Assembly (NCBI GenBank): GCA_029747015.1
Contig: JAKOGI010001349.1
Coordinates: 92,501 to 156,500, forward strand
Source of the DNA: Carnegiea gigantea
Lineage: Eukaryota > Streptophyta > Magnoliopsida > Caryophyllales > Cactaceae
Direction: 5' to 3'
DNA: 64,000 nucleotides
This document shows, piece after piece, positions 1 to 12,059 of this stretch. The notes beneath the pieces were generated by a model, which was not told the DNA's origin, did not search any database, and saw only the letters and a program-made list of their open reading frames with translations. Position 1 is the first letter of the stretch; the number at the start of each line of letters is the position of its first letter. The translations under genes and the position numbers were made by a program.

Positions 1-182
1 CTATGTTTTCGTTACGGTTTTGCAGCGGACACGACTGTGGTGTGTTCGTTATGATGTTCATGGACGTGTTGGCACTCTAAGAAGACACGATGTGCTTCTC
101 GCAGGATGATAAGCGTGCACTCTGGGACAAATGTCTAATGGACCTGCTGCGGGGCAGAATTAGGAACTTCCTCCCCCCTTGA
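1..182 (+). pseudogene. Ulp1-like cysteine protease (peptidase C48), C-terminal fragment
   Basis: One frame of the first 182 bases reads SGHDCGVFVMMFMDVL, an in-frame TAA (78-80), then FSQDDKRALWDKCLMDLL and a terminal TGA (180-182). The DCGVFV block with its cysteine codon at 36-38 is the catalytic cysteine motif of SUMO-specific Ulp1 proteases, and the FSQ..D tail is typical of the Ulp1-like proteins carried by plant transposons. The gene is cut by the window start and broken by the TAA, so it is a relic. In plants such Ulp1 genes are often carried by Mutator-like or CACTA elements. Here it lies beside GRF and MULE relics, which fits that origin. The family call is fairly sure; which element it belonged to is not. 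Confidence 0.7.
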
Positions 183-503
183 CGCTTGGGTGCAATGATG
201 ATTTGTTTTTGGTGACGGTTTTTTAATGTAATTTGCTTTATTGTGTGGGTGGAATTCAGAAGCGATACCCCCCCGTGCATACCACAATTCACCCCCGCTC
301 ACAGTCATTACGGACGAACATCACAGTTTACCGTACACGGCATCTGTGCACACCATGGCATATGTACGTGCCCGGACACACTTTCCTTGCCCCACCAATG
401 TGGACGGTGCACCCGGGTATACAGAGGAGGGTGCAGTGGCATACAGTGTTGGGACGTTGTTTGGATTGGACAGAGTAGGGGATGTTTAGGTAGGCAGAAT
501 TAC

Positions 504-576
<73 letters not shown>

Positions 577-1077
577 TAAACGTCAGCATGCACACAGTAG
601 ATCATTGGTTTTTGCAACATCAGTACATATAGAAGTACATATTAGTAGTCATATATACACACATGTATATTGACATGTACAAATGCAGAAATGGACACGA
701 ACCACACCGAAGCAAAAAATAGTTCCTGTGAAAGGTCATGTACGGGAGCAGTATCTTCCCTGTTGGTGATCCCCAGGTACGTATCCTACGGAGGGCACAG
801 ACGATCGGAGTGAGGGCTTCCTAGCATACCCATCACGTCACACTGGGCAAGTGCGACGAAGATGATGTTGTTGTCGTACATTGCACTCCCGACAACAACA
901 GCGTCTTTAACACGCACATATAGGTACGCCCCAACGTACGTATACCAAAATGTACAACGTAGCCAAAAAAAATTAAAATAAAACCAAAGGAGTACATCAT
1001 GACACAAATAACCCTGCCCATGAGGATGCCCACAAAAGAACCCAAAAAACTCGCCCTTCTGGGGTTTGGTCCCCGAG
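183..1077. other. No gene seen; decayed transposon sequence
   Basis: I see no supported coding region here. Short open frames are broken and lack recognisable motifs. The stretch holds the dinucleotide array at 511-574. Confidence 0.5.
511..574. repeat. (AT)n microsatellite, about 32 units
   Basis: An uninterrupted alternating AT run, about 64 bases. Such runs are unstable in length and prone to assembly error. Confidence 0.95.
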
Positions 1078-1616
1078 TTAGGCCACCATACGGACCAACA
1101 GCGATAGCAACATCACCACGGATGTCGCAGTTGTCAACATCCAGGTGGTTGTAGACCGCTTCACAGCCCTTAGATCATGAGTCAACTGCATGTGTGACAC
1201 CTCTGACAACTTCAGTTTCAAGCCATTCTCCAACACCTTTGCCTTCAGCTTATTAATAGAATGTTACAATCGCGAAATAACAATAGCCTTATTCTCGCGT
1301 GGTGTACTCTGTGTTAACCATATGTCATGATCACATGCTCTCTGCGACGGACCCGAAATTGGCCAATCAGAATCACGTGCACAAATGCAAGGGAAAACAT
1401 AGCAACGGCAAGGATGTGCAAGTTTACCTCATGACATACTGAACGACGTTTGCTTGGTACGTCGGGGTCCACCACGTACTCAGCGGGTAGTCCACATCCA
1501 CAAACTAGCACAAACTCTATTGACCGTGTGGCATTCATCCCGGGATGTGAACTGTTGCAATTAATTGGGGAAGTGGCATCAGAAAGTAGTTGGCCAACCA
1601 TAACAGTAGACTTCAT
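1078..1616 (-). pseudogene. GRF-type zinc-finger protein with coiled coil and membrane segment, relic 1
   Basis: On the minus strand a first exon holds CGCGLPAEYVVDPDVPSKR, a decayed GRF-type finger (CxCG start, NPGR-like core). It ends at VCHE followed by a GTAAAC donor near 1431. About 170 bases on, a second open stretch begins INKLKAKVLENGLKLKLSEV (coiled-coil-like) and ends in a hydrophobic segment around MLTTATSVVMLLSLLVRMVA before TAA (1078-1080). Order finger, coiled coil, membrane segment is a common plant GRF layout. A second relic of the same type lies 0.9 kb away on the same strand. Function is unknown; the link to mobile elements is inferred from context. Confidence 0.55.
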
Positions 1617-2549
1617 TGTCCACCATCAAACGTGGGATGCCTTGCTTGTGGGGTAGTTGTGGAGGAAGGGAGATAGCAAGTGGAAATTTAATGCGCACAA
1701 TGGAGACATTTATACTGACTTCCATCTATAAGGAGAGTGGGCAACAGTGCAAGGTAGTTGGCACCACTTTCTCTCACCAAAAATGTGCAATGATTGATTG
1801 TGATTTGTGGAGGAGAGAAGGCCATGCAATCCCCTTCTAGGAATGTGTACTTCCTATAGAGTGGGAAATTAAGAGGGGGTCCCACCGTGGTAAAGTTCCC
1901 CACACCCCTCACAGAGGACAACGTCTTAACTGGGGCAAATGGAGCACACATTGAATGGCTTCTTCTTTGTACCAACTACCACAAGGTTCACGTCTTCCAC
2001 TCTGTTATTTTAATGCAAATAAATAGTGAACACCCAAGCGTAGCACAAATATATAGTACGCAACTATTGTAACAAATTTCTGTGTAACTTAATAAATGTC
2101 GTACGCTCTATCGTGGCGACAGTTACTAGTAATTAACAAATTATGGACTTCATGGCGACCATATTTTTGTCGTAATAGCAGGGATGCACATCAATGCATA
2201 CAAAACGAAATGAATACCAATGTCTGTTGAAAGCGAAAACTGCACCCTTTGCTTCAAACGTGAATGACATAAGTGTGGTTTACAAGTACCATACACAACC
2301 AATCTAACCATCGTGTTGAATAACACAAATCGGACATATAACACAAACCATTAAGGGCACACAATCACAACGGATTCCTCCACCCACATATTTACATAAT
2401 AACTTAGGTGGAGATAAATATATGCGCAAAAAGTTCCAAATTATACAAACACCCCCAAATAGAGCACATCATCCACTGTGAACGAACATCACTACCCCAT
2501 CTCCAACATCGTTCGTGCTGCAGCTTAGTACGTCAAGCAATAGTCCGCC
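1617..2549. other. No gene seen
   Basis: Short frames only, none with a recognisable motif. Probably transposon-derived, between two GRF relics. Confidence 0.45.
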
Positions 2550-3132
2550 TCAGATGAACCGAGTTGAAATCACCCACACAATAAGAAGTAAGTTCACAAC
2601 AAAGGAAATGGTGAACCTTCCCTTCCACATGCGAAGCTCACCGTGAAGTTTCAAATCCATCGCCCGGTCTTCATCATGTATGAACTGGTGGTCATTCGGT
2701 TAAGTTTAAATCGTGTCACACACCTGGCGGACCTCCTCCACAAGCTCGTCTATGACGTCCCTTGCTTGCTTTGGGTAGTCAGGGTCAATCACATTTAGGA
2801 ACGGGCATGCATGTTCATTCTCTAATTCATGGGAAGGGGGTTCCGCACGACATCAGGGGGTAAGCACGTATGATTTTGGATAAGCCTTAAGGTGGTAGAC
2901 ACAAAAGCACAACAATTTAGCAACTTACCTATTGTGGACACGCAACAAACCGATGCCTATAGTTGTCATCCGTCTCGAATACAGTAGCTTCTAGGCCACA
3001 GTAGCAGTAGTACTTCTCCCCGGTGTCGAAATAACTTCTGATGGTCTCAGATGCTATGGACCCACGACTGTACGCCCTTCTTCTTGAGGGGCCTACCATG
3101 TTATGTGTACAGGGTGTGTGCAGCTTACTCAA
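2550..3132 (-). pseudogene. GRF-type zinc-finger protein with membrane segment, relic 2
   Basis: Exon 1 (3132 down to about 2930) ends in YYCYCGLEATVFETDDNYRH followed by RFVACPQ. This is a GRF finger with CxCG, a N-x-R-x-RF core and the next cysteine, followed by a good GTAAGT donor. A later stretch reads [20 protein letters not shown], the usual post-finger 'C-F-x-x-x-D-P-E' block, then a helical region. A frameshift follows, then a tail with a hydrophobic segment (FTISFVVNLLLIVWVIS) and a TGA at 2550-2552. The gene is broken between the last two parts. It resembles relic 1 and the GRF gene inside the complete MULE at 17.7-24.3 kb in overall layout, not in detailed sequence. Confidence 0.65.
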
Positions 3133-3673
3133 GTGGGGACTGAAGAGGGGGAGTCAATGGGTGCTACTTACTTCCTATTTAAGTAGGTGATTGGGACCTT
3201 CTACTGAGGAGAACTAAATAAGGGTTACTGGGTGGCCATAAATGCTTCACTACCAACGTCCTCGTCCACACATTCATTGGTAATTAATTGGCATAAGAGT
3301 TTTATGGGACCCAATATACCACACACTGCACCCAGGTATACCTTGGTAAACCCAGTTCAGTGACAGGGAATACGCGTACGATGGAAGCTAACGTCCCCAA
3401 ATCCTTTCGGGAGAGCCATAGGGTAGAACGTACGGAATACGCACCTAATCGATAGACGTATAATCTCTGCGTACCATGGCATAGTTCTGAGTATACCTAG
3501 GTACACTGAATTTCGTAATGCAACATGGCAATGTTTAAATGAAATTATTGGGTGGGGGTCCCCTTCTATAGACAACACACTGTGGCAGTACATTTGGCAG
3601 GAACGTCCACGTAAGTGTGTAGTTGGTGTGAGGTGGTTGGTTCGCGTAAATATCGTAATGGAAGTTCATAAGT
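3133..3673. other. No gene seen
   Basis: No coding or repeat structure that I can support. Confidence 0.45.
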
Positions 3674-4900
3674 ATGCCCAATGGAGAGGATCATATATTA
3701 CAAACTTCCATATGCCACAACAAGCGAAAGGAGATCGGGTGGGAATTGAAATGCGTGGGGGGAAGACAGTCGAAGAAGCGCCACTGTTTGGGTGGAGGTG
3801 GGCACCCGCACATCCATGCCTGCCTGTTCGAGATACGGATCCTCGGTGCGGTCACTATTTCACTATCGCAAACAAGTTCAGGCACTCCTACATTGAAGTT
3901 ACGAACATCAATGTCATCCCCTACCAACCTTCTGCCAAGTTTTGCAGATGTGCTCCCAACTATTGGTTGGTTTGTTAGAGGTAACTTTGTCCCCCTTGAC
4001 AATCTAGCCCTGCAATCATTTATGGACTGCCCAGTGCGATACTGGATAGACTTTGATGTAGCCACACGAGAACGAGTGCGCAACTTAAGGTGCATGTCGC
4101 CATCTGGAATACATGTGCCAGCGCAAATTTTGATTGTGCTGGAGTTCTGCTCTCAGTGGAGCGAACAAAAGTGGCAGGCCGCCTGGGGTGATGGTAAAAC
4201 CCTCTTACGAGTACATCAGACCTCCCATGATGATGGGGTGGTTGAGGGGTTTGACATAGAGCCAATACCAAGACCATCTCTCGCCTCACAAAGGACATCT
4301 GACATTTCGCACGCCACTTTGTCCTACAATTACTATGGATGGAGTGACAACTTCCATATGTATATCCTACCGAAGGGGCGTAACGGAGCTCAAATCGACA
4401 TAATGTCGGTGCCAATGGATGAGGGCAACGGCATTGCGTACATGGTGAACATGGTGGTAACCAACAATCGCATCGGCTTTCCACCTCGCATTCCAAAGTT
4501 TGCAACAACCGACATTCGCATTGTGGTGTGGAATAATAGAGGCATTGCACGCGTATCATTCATGCCAAATCTGACAGGACTACTAGCAGTCACTAGGGCT
4601 ACCGTAATGGTGGTGACAGACATTAGAGTCGAATACGATAATGCCAAAGAGATCCTCCGAAGAACGGGAATGAACCACGGCTTCATATCCCCCTTCGGTT
4701 TTATCGGGGGTGTGTGTATTTTCTGGGAGTCTCGAAGGTGTTCTTGGTGCCCCATAAGTTTGAAGACACGCACGCAACGTTTGTGGTAAAGGCAAGTGAA
4801 CACAATATCCTCTACGTACAGAATGCATATGTGGTCACCCCTTTTTCTTTCAACATCTTGCATGCAAATATTGCACGCAAACAACTTATCGTGCGGCCGG
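3674..4900 (+). pseudogene. LINE endonuclease-like reading frame
   Basis: An open frame of 371 codons runs from 3674 to 4789. Only its last third is recognisable: IVVWNNRGIAR, then a spaced MVVTDIRVEYDNA block, then GFIGGVCIFW. This matches the start of plant LINE (non-LTR retrotransposon) endonucleases, where WNxRG, an ETRV-like motif and GG(I/V)xxxW occur in that order and spacing. Here the usual glutamate of ETRV is D (TDIRV). The frame shifts near 4735, and the continuation (VFLVPHKFEDTHATFVV) is one frame over. The first 250 codons match nothing I know and may not be coding. No reverse transcriptase follows. Confidence 0.5.
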
Positions 4901-6399
4901 TTCTAACATTCCTAGCAATTGTTGCAGGGAGTTCGATGATGACGCGAAGTGGACATGTGCGTAAGTGGCATGCCTGTCGCCACCCATTGCTACGCATGGC
5001 ATCAGTACCACAGTTGTGTTTTTCGCTTTCATTGGCATATGTATTGTACTCTGTGCCGTCCATGTCAGCATTGTTGGTTTTTTTTTTTTTTGCACTTTTA
5101 TGACATTACACTTTTCAGGCTAGGAATTTACATTCACGCAATCCCTTCCACGACCTGCACTCACGCACCCATCCACATTATTCAGTGTCCCTGGAAACGT
5201 AAAGTCCGCATATCCTCACCTTCCCTGCCACACATTAATTTCGACGCAGGCCCTGTTCCCCCTCCCTGGGACAGCGCCCCTTCCACCGTAGATGACTAAC
5301 GCGGTTCTTCTGACCGATAAGTGTACCCACCCGTACGCACTGGCGTACCAAGGTGTTCGTAGGTGGGGTGAGTGGTTCACCCGAGTAATGTGGGCCGTGA
5401 AGAGGCGCGCCATGATTAGCCCCCGTTGTTCATTTCGGTGGAAAACCATGACGCGGTGTGTCCCACGTGTCCCGGTCAGCGTGCCGCACATAGCAGCTGT
5501 GGTTGTTATGGCATATCCACCGAGAAGCGGAACGAGGATTGCAAATCTCAATGTCATCCCTGACCGCATCTATAAATGGGTACGGAAACATACAATCAAC
5601 AGCTCATTGGCCACATAATTACAACGTTAACTAAGGTGGATGTAGAATACGTTAACAAGTTCGTTTCATCGTAAGCTTGAGAATGCGACTGCGGTTTTCA
5701 ATATATTACAACGAGAACCACATCATATTCACAACTTCCACTAAATAGGACAAAATCCCGTACCCTCATACATGTTCGCAACAGAAGCGTTCTCTGGTGC
5801 GCACGCACGTGCCGAACAACGTGCTCCACATTTTGCGTGCACGTCATAGACATTTGGTACGGCAACACCACATGCCACACATCAATTCGTTTTCAATGAC
5901 ATTACAAACCATACATGTAAATTAGCGCACAACATACACAGCAGTCAAATCGAAGCACCACAACAGCATTGTCCACTAATACACATAACACACATAGCAT
6001 TATTGCTCTGCACAGCAAAACGGCAACCCATGCTCCACACAGTGTCTACCGTGGTAGTCATTGATGTAGCGCTGGGTATGTTGCGTCAGGCTGGGCGGGA
6101 TCACTGCAGCTATCCTGGGATACACAGAACACTACAGCGCTATGGCGGACATTACCTACACACATGGCTTGGGGTGGACACCTGACCAGGTCGCCAATAC
6201 CAGCCGCGGAACCCATTGTCGGCATAATGCAATCTCGAATGCAAGTTTGCACCTTCACTAGGTATATGTATACTGATGCGTGCCATGCGTCCCCTACCTG
6301 AGAACGATGAACCGGTTCCGTCCACTGCACGCACACCTGTGCATACATGAACCTGTCAATATCAGAAAATCAAAAGAATGTACATTACATGCAGTGAAT
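4901..6399. other. No gene seen; decayed sequence between LINE-like and MULE relics
   Basis: Only short frames without motifs, plus a T-run near 5079-5090. It probably includes the 3' flank of the minus-strand MULE transposase. Confidence 0.4.
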
Positions 6400-9110
6400 C
6401 ATACCTTCAAGTGTGACCCACCCGTGTTGCATAGGAACCGTCAAGGAGATCCTCAACCTCAACAACATCACCTTCATAACTTGCATCGAAATCAGCTCGA
6501 GGATTACGGCACGTGCGCCTTGTATGGCCAACTTCACCGCATTTAGAGCACCGCCGCACTTTCTTATCCTGGGTTTGTGACTCTCTTCGCTTCGACGGTG
6601 GCCTGCCCGAGTGTCAGCCATTGTTGGCGGGTAATATACATCGGTTATAGCCCTCATCTAATTCATCCCCCCCAATCACAAGCCCTGTCTTACCATCCAC
6701 TACTGCCATGTCATGCATTTCCATGAGGTGCACAAGTTGGTTGTATATTACCTCCTGTGTTGTTGTCTTATAAATGGAAGACCGCGCATCTGCCACTACC
6801 TGCAAGTGCAAGTCTGTTGCCTGAGCTTTACAACTAATCGACGGTTGTTGGTCAACTCAACGTTGTACTCACCTAACATTAAACTGTAACACTCTACCGC
6901 TGCAATACACCCCATTTTTTTGTATGTGTCCGCCAACTTGTGCTCTATCCTCTCCCCCACCCCATTCTTCCGCTTCAGCATCTCCGTCTTGTGCTGGTCC
7001 ATCTTCTTACCAAGCTTCTATAGGTGGCCACTAACAAGCCACGGTTCCAGTATTGGACATAAGCATCGCATTCAATTGTTCCAACTTTCTATCACATTAT
7101 TGTTCATCGAACCCCATCTCTCCTCAGTGAACTTCGATGCAGCCCACTACTCAGGCTCATTCTCTTCCACCCAGGTTACAAGCTCTGCCTTATAGCACCT
7201 CATCTCGTCCAACGCGACATTATACTCCCCCAGTGTTGGTGCATATGCAACCCTATAGAACATTTCCTTCACTATCTGCTTTGTGGCTTCTTTGCATATG
7301 CCGTGTTCAGCTACCTCCTTCAAGAAGTTCTCAGTCATATGTCATAGGCAGTAGCTATGGTACTCTTTCCCAAACACTTGCGCCACCGCAGGCAGAAGTG
7401 TCGGGTGCCTGTCCGACATTATTACTGGCTTCAGCCCCCTAAACACTGAGCAACCATTTCTAGGAACCATACCTACTCCTCAATTTTCTCACCACAGACA
7501 ATGGCGTATACGAAGTTGAAGAGATGGTTATCCGCATCCAACACGCACGCAGCCAGCATCGTCCCCTGGTAAGGTCCGCTCAGATGCGTTCCACCAACAA
7601 ATAGTACGAGCCTGCACCCGAGCTTGAAGCCATTTACATTGGCCGCATACGCCACAAACATCCTATAAAACTTGCATCCGTCAACCTCACACTGCGACTG
7701 ACCCTGGCTTCGCCCTCACTATTGCCGCAGACATCCAAAGGAGCAATTTGTAGTGATCCACTGGCCTGCCAAGCACCATCATATGGACAAACTCTCTTGC
7801 CCTCCATAACTGCATGTATGCGAAGCGAATCCCCAACTCCAACGCCAAATCTTGCATTATGTCCTTTGAGCATAGTCTATACATAACCGCACCTTACCCT
7901 CAATGAGGTGCGTAAGAAGTTCTGCTCTGACACGACGTCTGCCCTAGGTACCCATCTGACATTGTTTCCCAACACTATGTACATGCTGCCCTCTAAAATT
8001 TTTCAACGACATCACCTGTGTGTTATTCCCCCCTCTAACACATATGTAAAATGGGTAGTCATCAGCGTCACATTGGACCACAATTCATTGTCTGCAATTC
8101 CTCTCGAATCGATAGTTGAAGTGGTTCGCGATTGCATATTTGTATATCATCTGCCTAAATGCTTCTGCAGACTGAAATATCTGCCACTCCCCCTAATCAA
8201 CTTCTTCCATATGTTCAGCTTACTATGATAACTTCAGGCTTGCATCCCAGAATGTGGCCACACATTGTCATTTACATCATTCTCATCATCACACCCTTAC
8301 CTTTTGTTCCCATCACCACATCTTCTCTCAGCTGCTCCCTCATCCCCTGCATCGTCCTTCTCTACTGCTTCTCGATCACCGGCATCCTCCGACGTAATAG
8401 ATATCTCATTGTCATCTGACATTTCACTTGTATCCCCTCCTAGATACAGCCTACTCGCTGGCTACTCCCTTCCTTTGACTCCCACCGACCTGCAGTTGCT
8501 GCACACTAACATATAAGGCATTAGGTTCCCCACAGAGAAATGTTTAGTGGAATACAACTATTACATCTTTATGAAAGTCGTACCGTTTTACTCCAGCTTC
8601 GTTGTTGTCGTGTTGTTGACCCACTTCCTTAACATCATTGCACTTTCGCCTACTTCTGGCGATTTACTTGCCTTCACCTGTATCTCGCTCTCTTGCTTCA
8701 CACACAACAGCCCTCGCATGTTCTTGCCTCACCAGACCTGCATTCCCGGCTACATAAATGTAGCCATGCTCGTCATTGCCCTTGAAAATCACCTCCACGT
8801 CGCTGTCCACCTCAATTGCCACTAACATCTCCCTATCATACTTCAAACTGTACTATAATTTCTCCTCCGACATATCACTCCCTATCATCTTCCTCACCAT
8901 TTTCAGCAGTTCCTCTGCCCCCATTCCTTCCCTCACCACTATACATTTCCTCGACCCACCCTCATATGTCACTTTCTCATCTCCACTTCCCACCAACATC
9001 CCCCCCCACAAAATATACATAACTATCTCCCTCACCTTCCCACCTTCTCCTGCTACTGCAACGTTCACATCCATTGCTCCACCAGCACCTTCTATCCCCT
9101 TCCCAGTCAA
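6400..9110 (-). pseudogene. Mutator-like (MULE) transposase relic 1
   Basis: Read from 9110 downward, the pieces fall in the order of a MuDR-type transposase. An N-terminal PB1-like domain (YEGGSRKCIVV; YDREMLVAIEVDSDVEVIFK) comes first, then a FAR1-like zinc region (AFRQMIYKYAIANHF; QCDADDYPFYICVRG). The MULE DDE core follows (GFKLGCR..FVGGTHLSGPYQGTML; IMSDRHPTLLP; NNNVIESWNN), then a SWIM-type CTCR..WQMRGLPF and a CSKCGEVGHTRRTC zinc knuckle. The first catalytic aspartate, normally VDGTHL, is glycine. The SWIM C-x-H is lost. Stops include TAG 7473-7475, TAG 7944-7946 and TGA 7072-7074, each where homologues have tryptophan, and there are frameshifts. Clearly dead, family certain. Confidence 0.85.
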
Positions 9111-10480
9111 CGGCTAATGTCGCAACCTGCACCTGCATGTCACATGAAGCAAACATTTAGTCATGTACTCCATTCGAGACCAGCATTTGCATATCACATT
9201 CATATCAATTTGCCCCACCTACTGCCCCCACCATCTTACCCAACAATTTCGCTGCGTCTACCATGGTATTCCCTTACCACACATGGGGTAACGACTGCTA
9301 CATCATTCCCCACCCCCCATCTTCCCACGACTGCTCACCTCACCATCCCCGCACCCCAAATCAAATACCCAATCCATTCTACACGCCGCAACACCTAAGT
9401 AAACTTCCACTATCTAACTTCCCCAAACACACCTCACCCTCACCACATTCCAATCATAGCACATGTACACCACAACAATGCCCCCACCTCCCGCTGCACA
9501 GACAGTATTATTGTGTCATACATATCCACCCACACAATTTACCACCACCTACCACGCCATGTGTTCCTTTTACCCAACTTCTTCCCCTGTCTGCCTATAC
9601 CCATGCACCACATCACCATCACACTACATCCTTCCATTATTAGGACCAATAGTTAGGTTATTCTCTCTTTATTGTCCTCCTGATTCCAGGCATAACACCT
9701 AATTACAATGTCTACCACACCTAAGTCCACTGTCTACCATGGTTCACATATTAAACTTGCTATTTCCGAACAGCATGCTCCGCTGCTCACCCTTGCCTAC
9801 CCTTCCCAACCCAAACAGCACAGACATAAAGGAAAAATTCCCCACTATCGGGACATTCATAACACACAATGTCACATTCGTCACCACCTACCCTAATCAT
9901 TCCAATAAGATCTACAAATTTCTTGAAGTACACTTAATTAGAAGCATATACCTTGAATTCACCCCACCTTGCGTTCTTCCCAGCACAAGCGCCACCCCCT
10001 TCATCCCTAGCTTCCTACTCCAGTTCTGTGCTTCCCCTCTCTTGATGCCTCACCCTTGCTCCTTGTCTTCAACTCGCCATGCCTTCATCCACGTACATAC
10101 CTTCAATTCACTTCCACTGTGTGCTGCTCTTCTTCTTCCTCCCTTTGTTGTGCTCGTTCCTCTTCTTCCTCACCCTTCTGCTCTTATAGAAGCCCCACTC
10201 TTGCTCTCTGTCTTCGTCGTTCTCACTGCAGACACCACGATCGAAATTTCTCTCTCCTACCCGCTTCACACTCTCCTCTTACCTTTCCCATCAAAGCCCC
10301 CACTTACAGAAGGGCATTCTCGTCCTTTCATACCCACTTACAGAAGGGCTTTTCCGTCTTTTTAGCCCCTCCTCTAATTTTCCCAACTTCCCTTTCCCGC
10401 CAAAAGCAACACCAAGTTGTTGGTGAAAGAATGAATTTGTTGCCCCTTTTGATGTGTGCCTACCTTGTATATTTCCCTTA
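9111..10480. other. Pyrimidine-rich, G-poor stretch upstream of MULE relic 1
   Basis: The plus strand is strikingly rich in C and T and poor in G for over 1.2 kb. This creates several long serine/proline/threonine-rich open frames (for example 9739-10365) that I regard as composition artefacts. It lies 5' of the minus-strand transposase, so it could be its leader or first intron, purine-rich in the sense direction. No inverted repeat end was recognised. Confidence 0.45.
10301..10358 (+). repeat. Short tandem duplication, two units of about 35 bp
   Basis: The word CACTTACAGAAGGGC occurs twice, followed each time by a T-rich stretch containing CGTC. Confidence 0.7.
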
Positions 10481-11339
10481 AATATGGAATTCTCTAGTGT
10501 TCTGCTATATTTTTTTTAGCCGAATACACCATTGTCAGTAATGGAGGGTTTTCTTTATAGAATTTTGGGGAAACTATAGAAGTGATAAAGTGCTCAGAAG
10601 GGGTTATTGTGTGATTTGGATTTCTGTTGAAAGAGATAACGTGTTGCATATTACTTTCATAAAAAGCCCAACGTATGTTATTAAACCATATGATATTGGT
10701 ATGAATTAGATGTTGAGGTTTGTGCTAGCCCTAGTAGGATTCAAGCACATAGGTTGGATTTGAAATTTCGGAGGCCCTCTGGATTATGCATGGTGGCAAA
10801 CTTAGTTGCATTGCCTCAAATGGGTTACACAGTCGCGGATGAGAAAAGTAAAGTTAGCTCTGCAAGATTTCTACTGAAGTTAGATATTACAAATCTATGC
10901 CAACTGGCCTTTGCTTTTTGTCATTTGTATGGATTATTTTATTTATAATATAAGCACTATCGAGAACTAAAGATAAATTTTGATGTCATTCGTATGGATT
11001 ATTTTATTCGTTCAATGATATTGGGAAAATGTTACTTTGCACTTGTGGGGGTAATGTAGTATGAAAGACAAGACTATTCTATCGAAAGGAGACTATACCT
11101 TGTTGCTTGGAACAATATTTGTTGGCCTAGAAGGATGGGGATGTGAGCATTATGTTAAATCTAAAACAACGAAGCAATTGGCAATCATTTAAGGTATTTA
11201 AGCATTCAGTGTTATAAATAAAGAAATATGAGACTTTTTGGGTAAAATGTATTCATAATGTGTTTAATAGACTGTAGTATTTGGGGACTGTTAGTAGCTC
11301 CTAATGCTAGCTGGTATTGAGAAGAACTGCTAAATAGAA
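10481..11339. other. No gene seen; possible 5' part of a LINE relic
   Basis: Broken short frames. It may be the degraded upstream part of the LINE fragment that follows, but I recognise no reverse transcriptase motif. Confidence 0.35.
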
Positions 11340-11680
11340 AGCTAACTTGAATATTTGGTATGATGGAAATATGAAGTCTTGGGTTGTTGACTTGAATGGG
11401 AAATATCCGACTATTTGTGCATACAAGTTACTTAGAACTCAAAGGGCTTAAATACCTCAGTGGAGGCTTGTTTAGCATAAGGCACACATTCCTAAGAATG
11501 CCTTTCTGATGTAGATGTTGGTTCAAGACAAAATGGCTGTAATAGATAGGTTATGCATCCTAGGATGCTTAGGGTTATATTTGTGGTTAATTGGGGAGTG
11601 CAGAGCATTTTTTTTTTCAATGTGTTGCGTCCAAGCAAGTTCTTCATTATTTGGCAATAAATATTCAAGGGTGTGATTAG
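11340..11680 (+). pseudogene. LINE reverse transcriptase zinc-binding tail (zf-RVT), fragment
   Basis: One plus-strand frame reads NIWYDGNMKSWVVDLNGKYP, then YKLLRTQRA, WRLV-stop-HKAHIPKNAFLM, a second stop, then MLVQDKMAVIDRLC. This matches the C-terminal zf-RVT domain of plant LINE polyproteins, whose core is W..(V)W....P.k..fl.W....+r+.T.drL. The two internal TAG codons (11473-11475 and 11512-11514) sit where the family has tryptophan. A later RAFFFQCV block corresponds to the H-x-F-x-x-C zinc ligand region. Upstream reverse transcriptase is not recognisable, so this is a 5'-truncated or decayed copy. Confidence 0.6.
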
Positions 11681-12059
11681 AGAGAATCTTAGTTTACCGG
11701 TGGTGGTAGAATGTCAAGGTCTAAGATTTTAGTGGCATTTACCTTGTTTATAGTAATTGTATATAATATATAGATAGAAAGGAGCAAGAGAATATTTTAG
11801 CAGCATAAGCAAGATGCTCTTGATATAGCAACAAAGATTAGGTGTAATCTTAGAGCTTATTTTCACATAGAAAAGGATTATTCGGGACTTCAGTAGATAG
11901 GCTGTAGGTAGTAATAGTAAGTGTTGAGGGTTTTCTTTGGATATGGCCAATGTTGATGTAATAAAATTTTTGGTTGGAAATGAGAAGAAATTCCCATCTT
12001 CCCATCCTCCCCCCCCCCCCCAAAAAAAACAAAAAAGAAAAATACCCAATTCTAAAAAG
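11681..12059. other. No gene seen; contains a poly-C/poly-A junction
   Basis: A run of C (12009-12021) passes directly into A-rich sequence. No coding signal. Confidence 0.5.

Noticed and set aside
9117..10481. Long serine/proline-rich open frames
   Set aside because: They arise from the pyrimidine-rich composition. No motif, no splice context, and the frames overlap in all registers.
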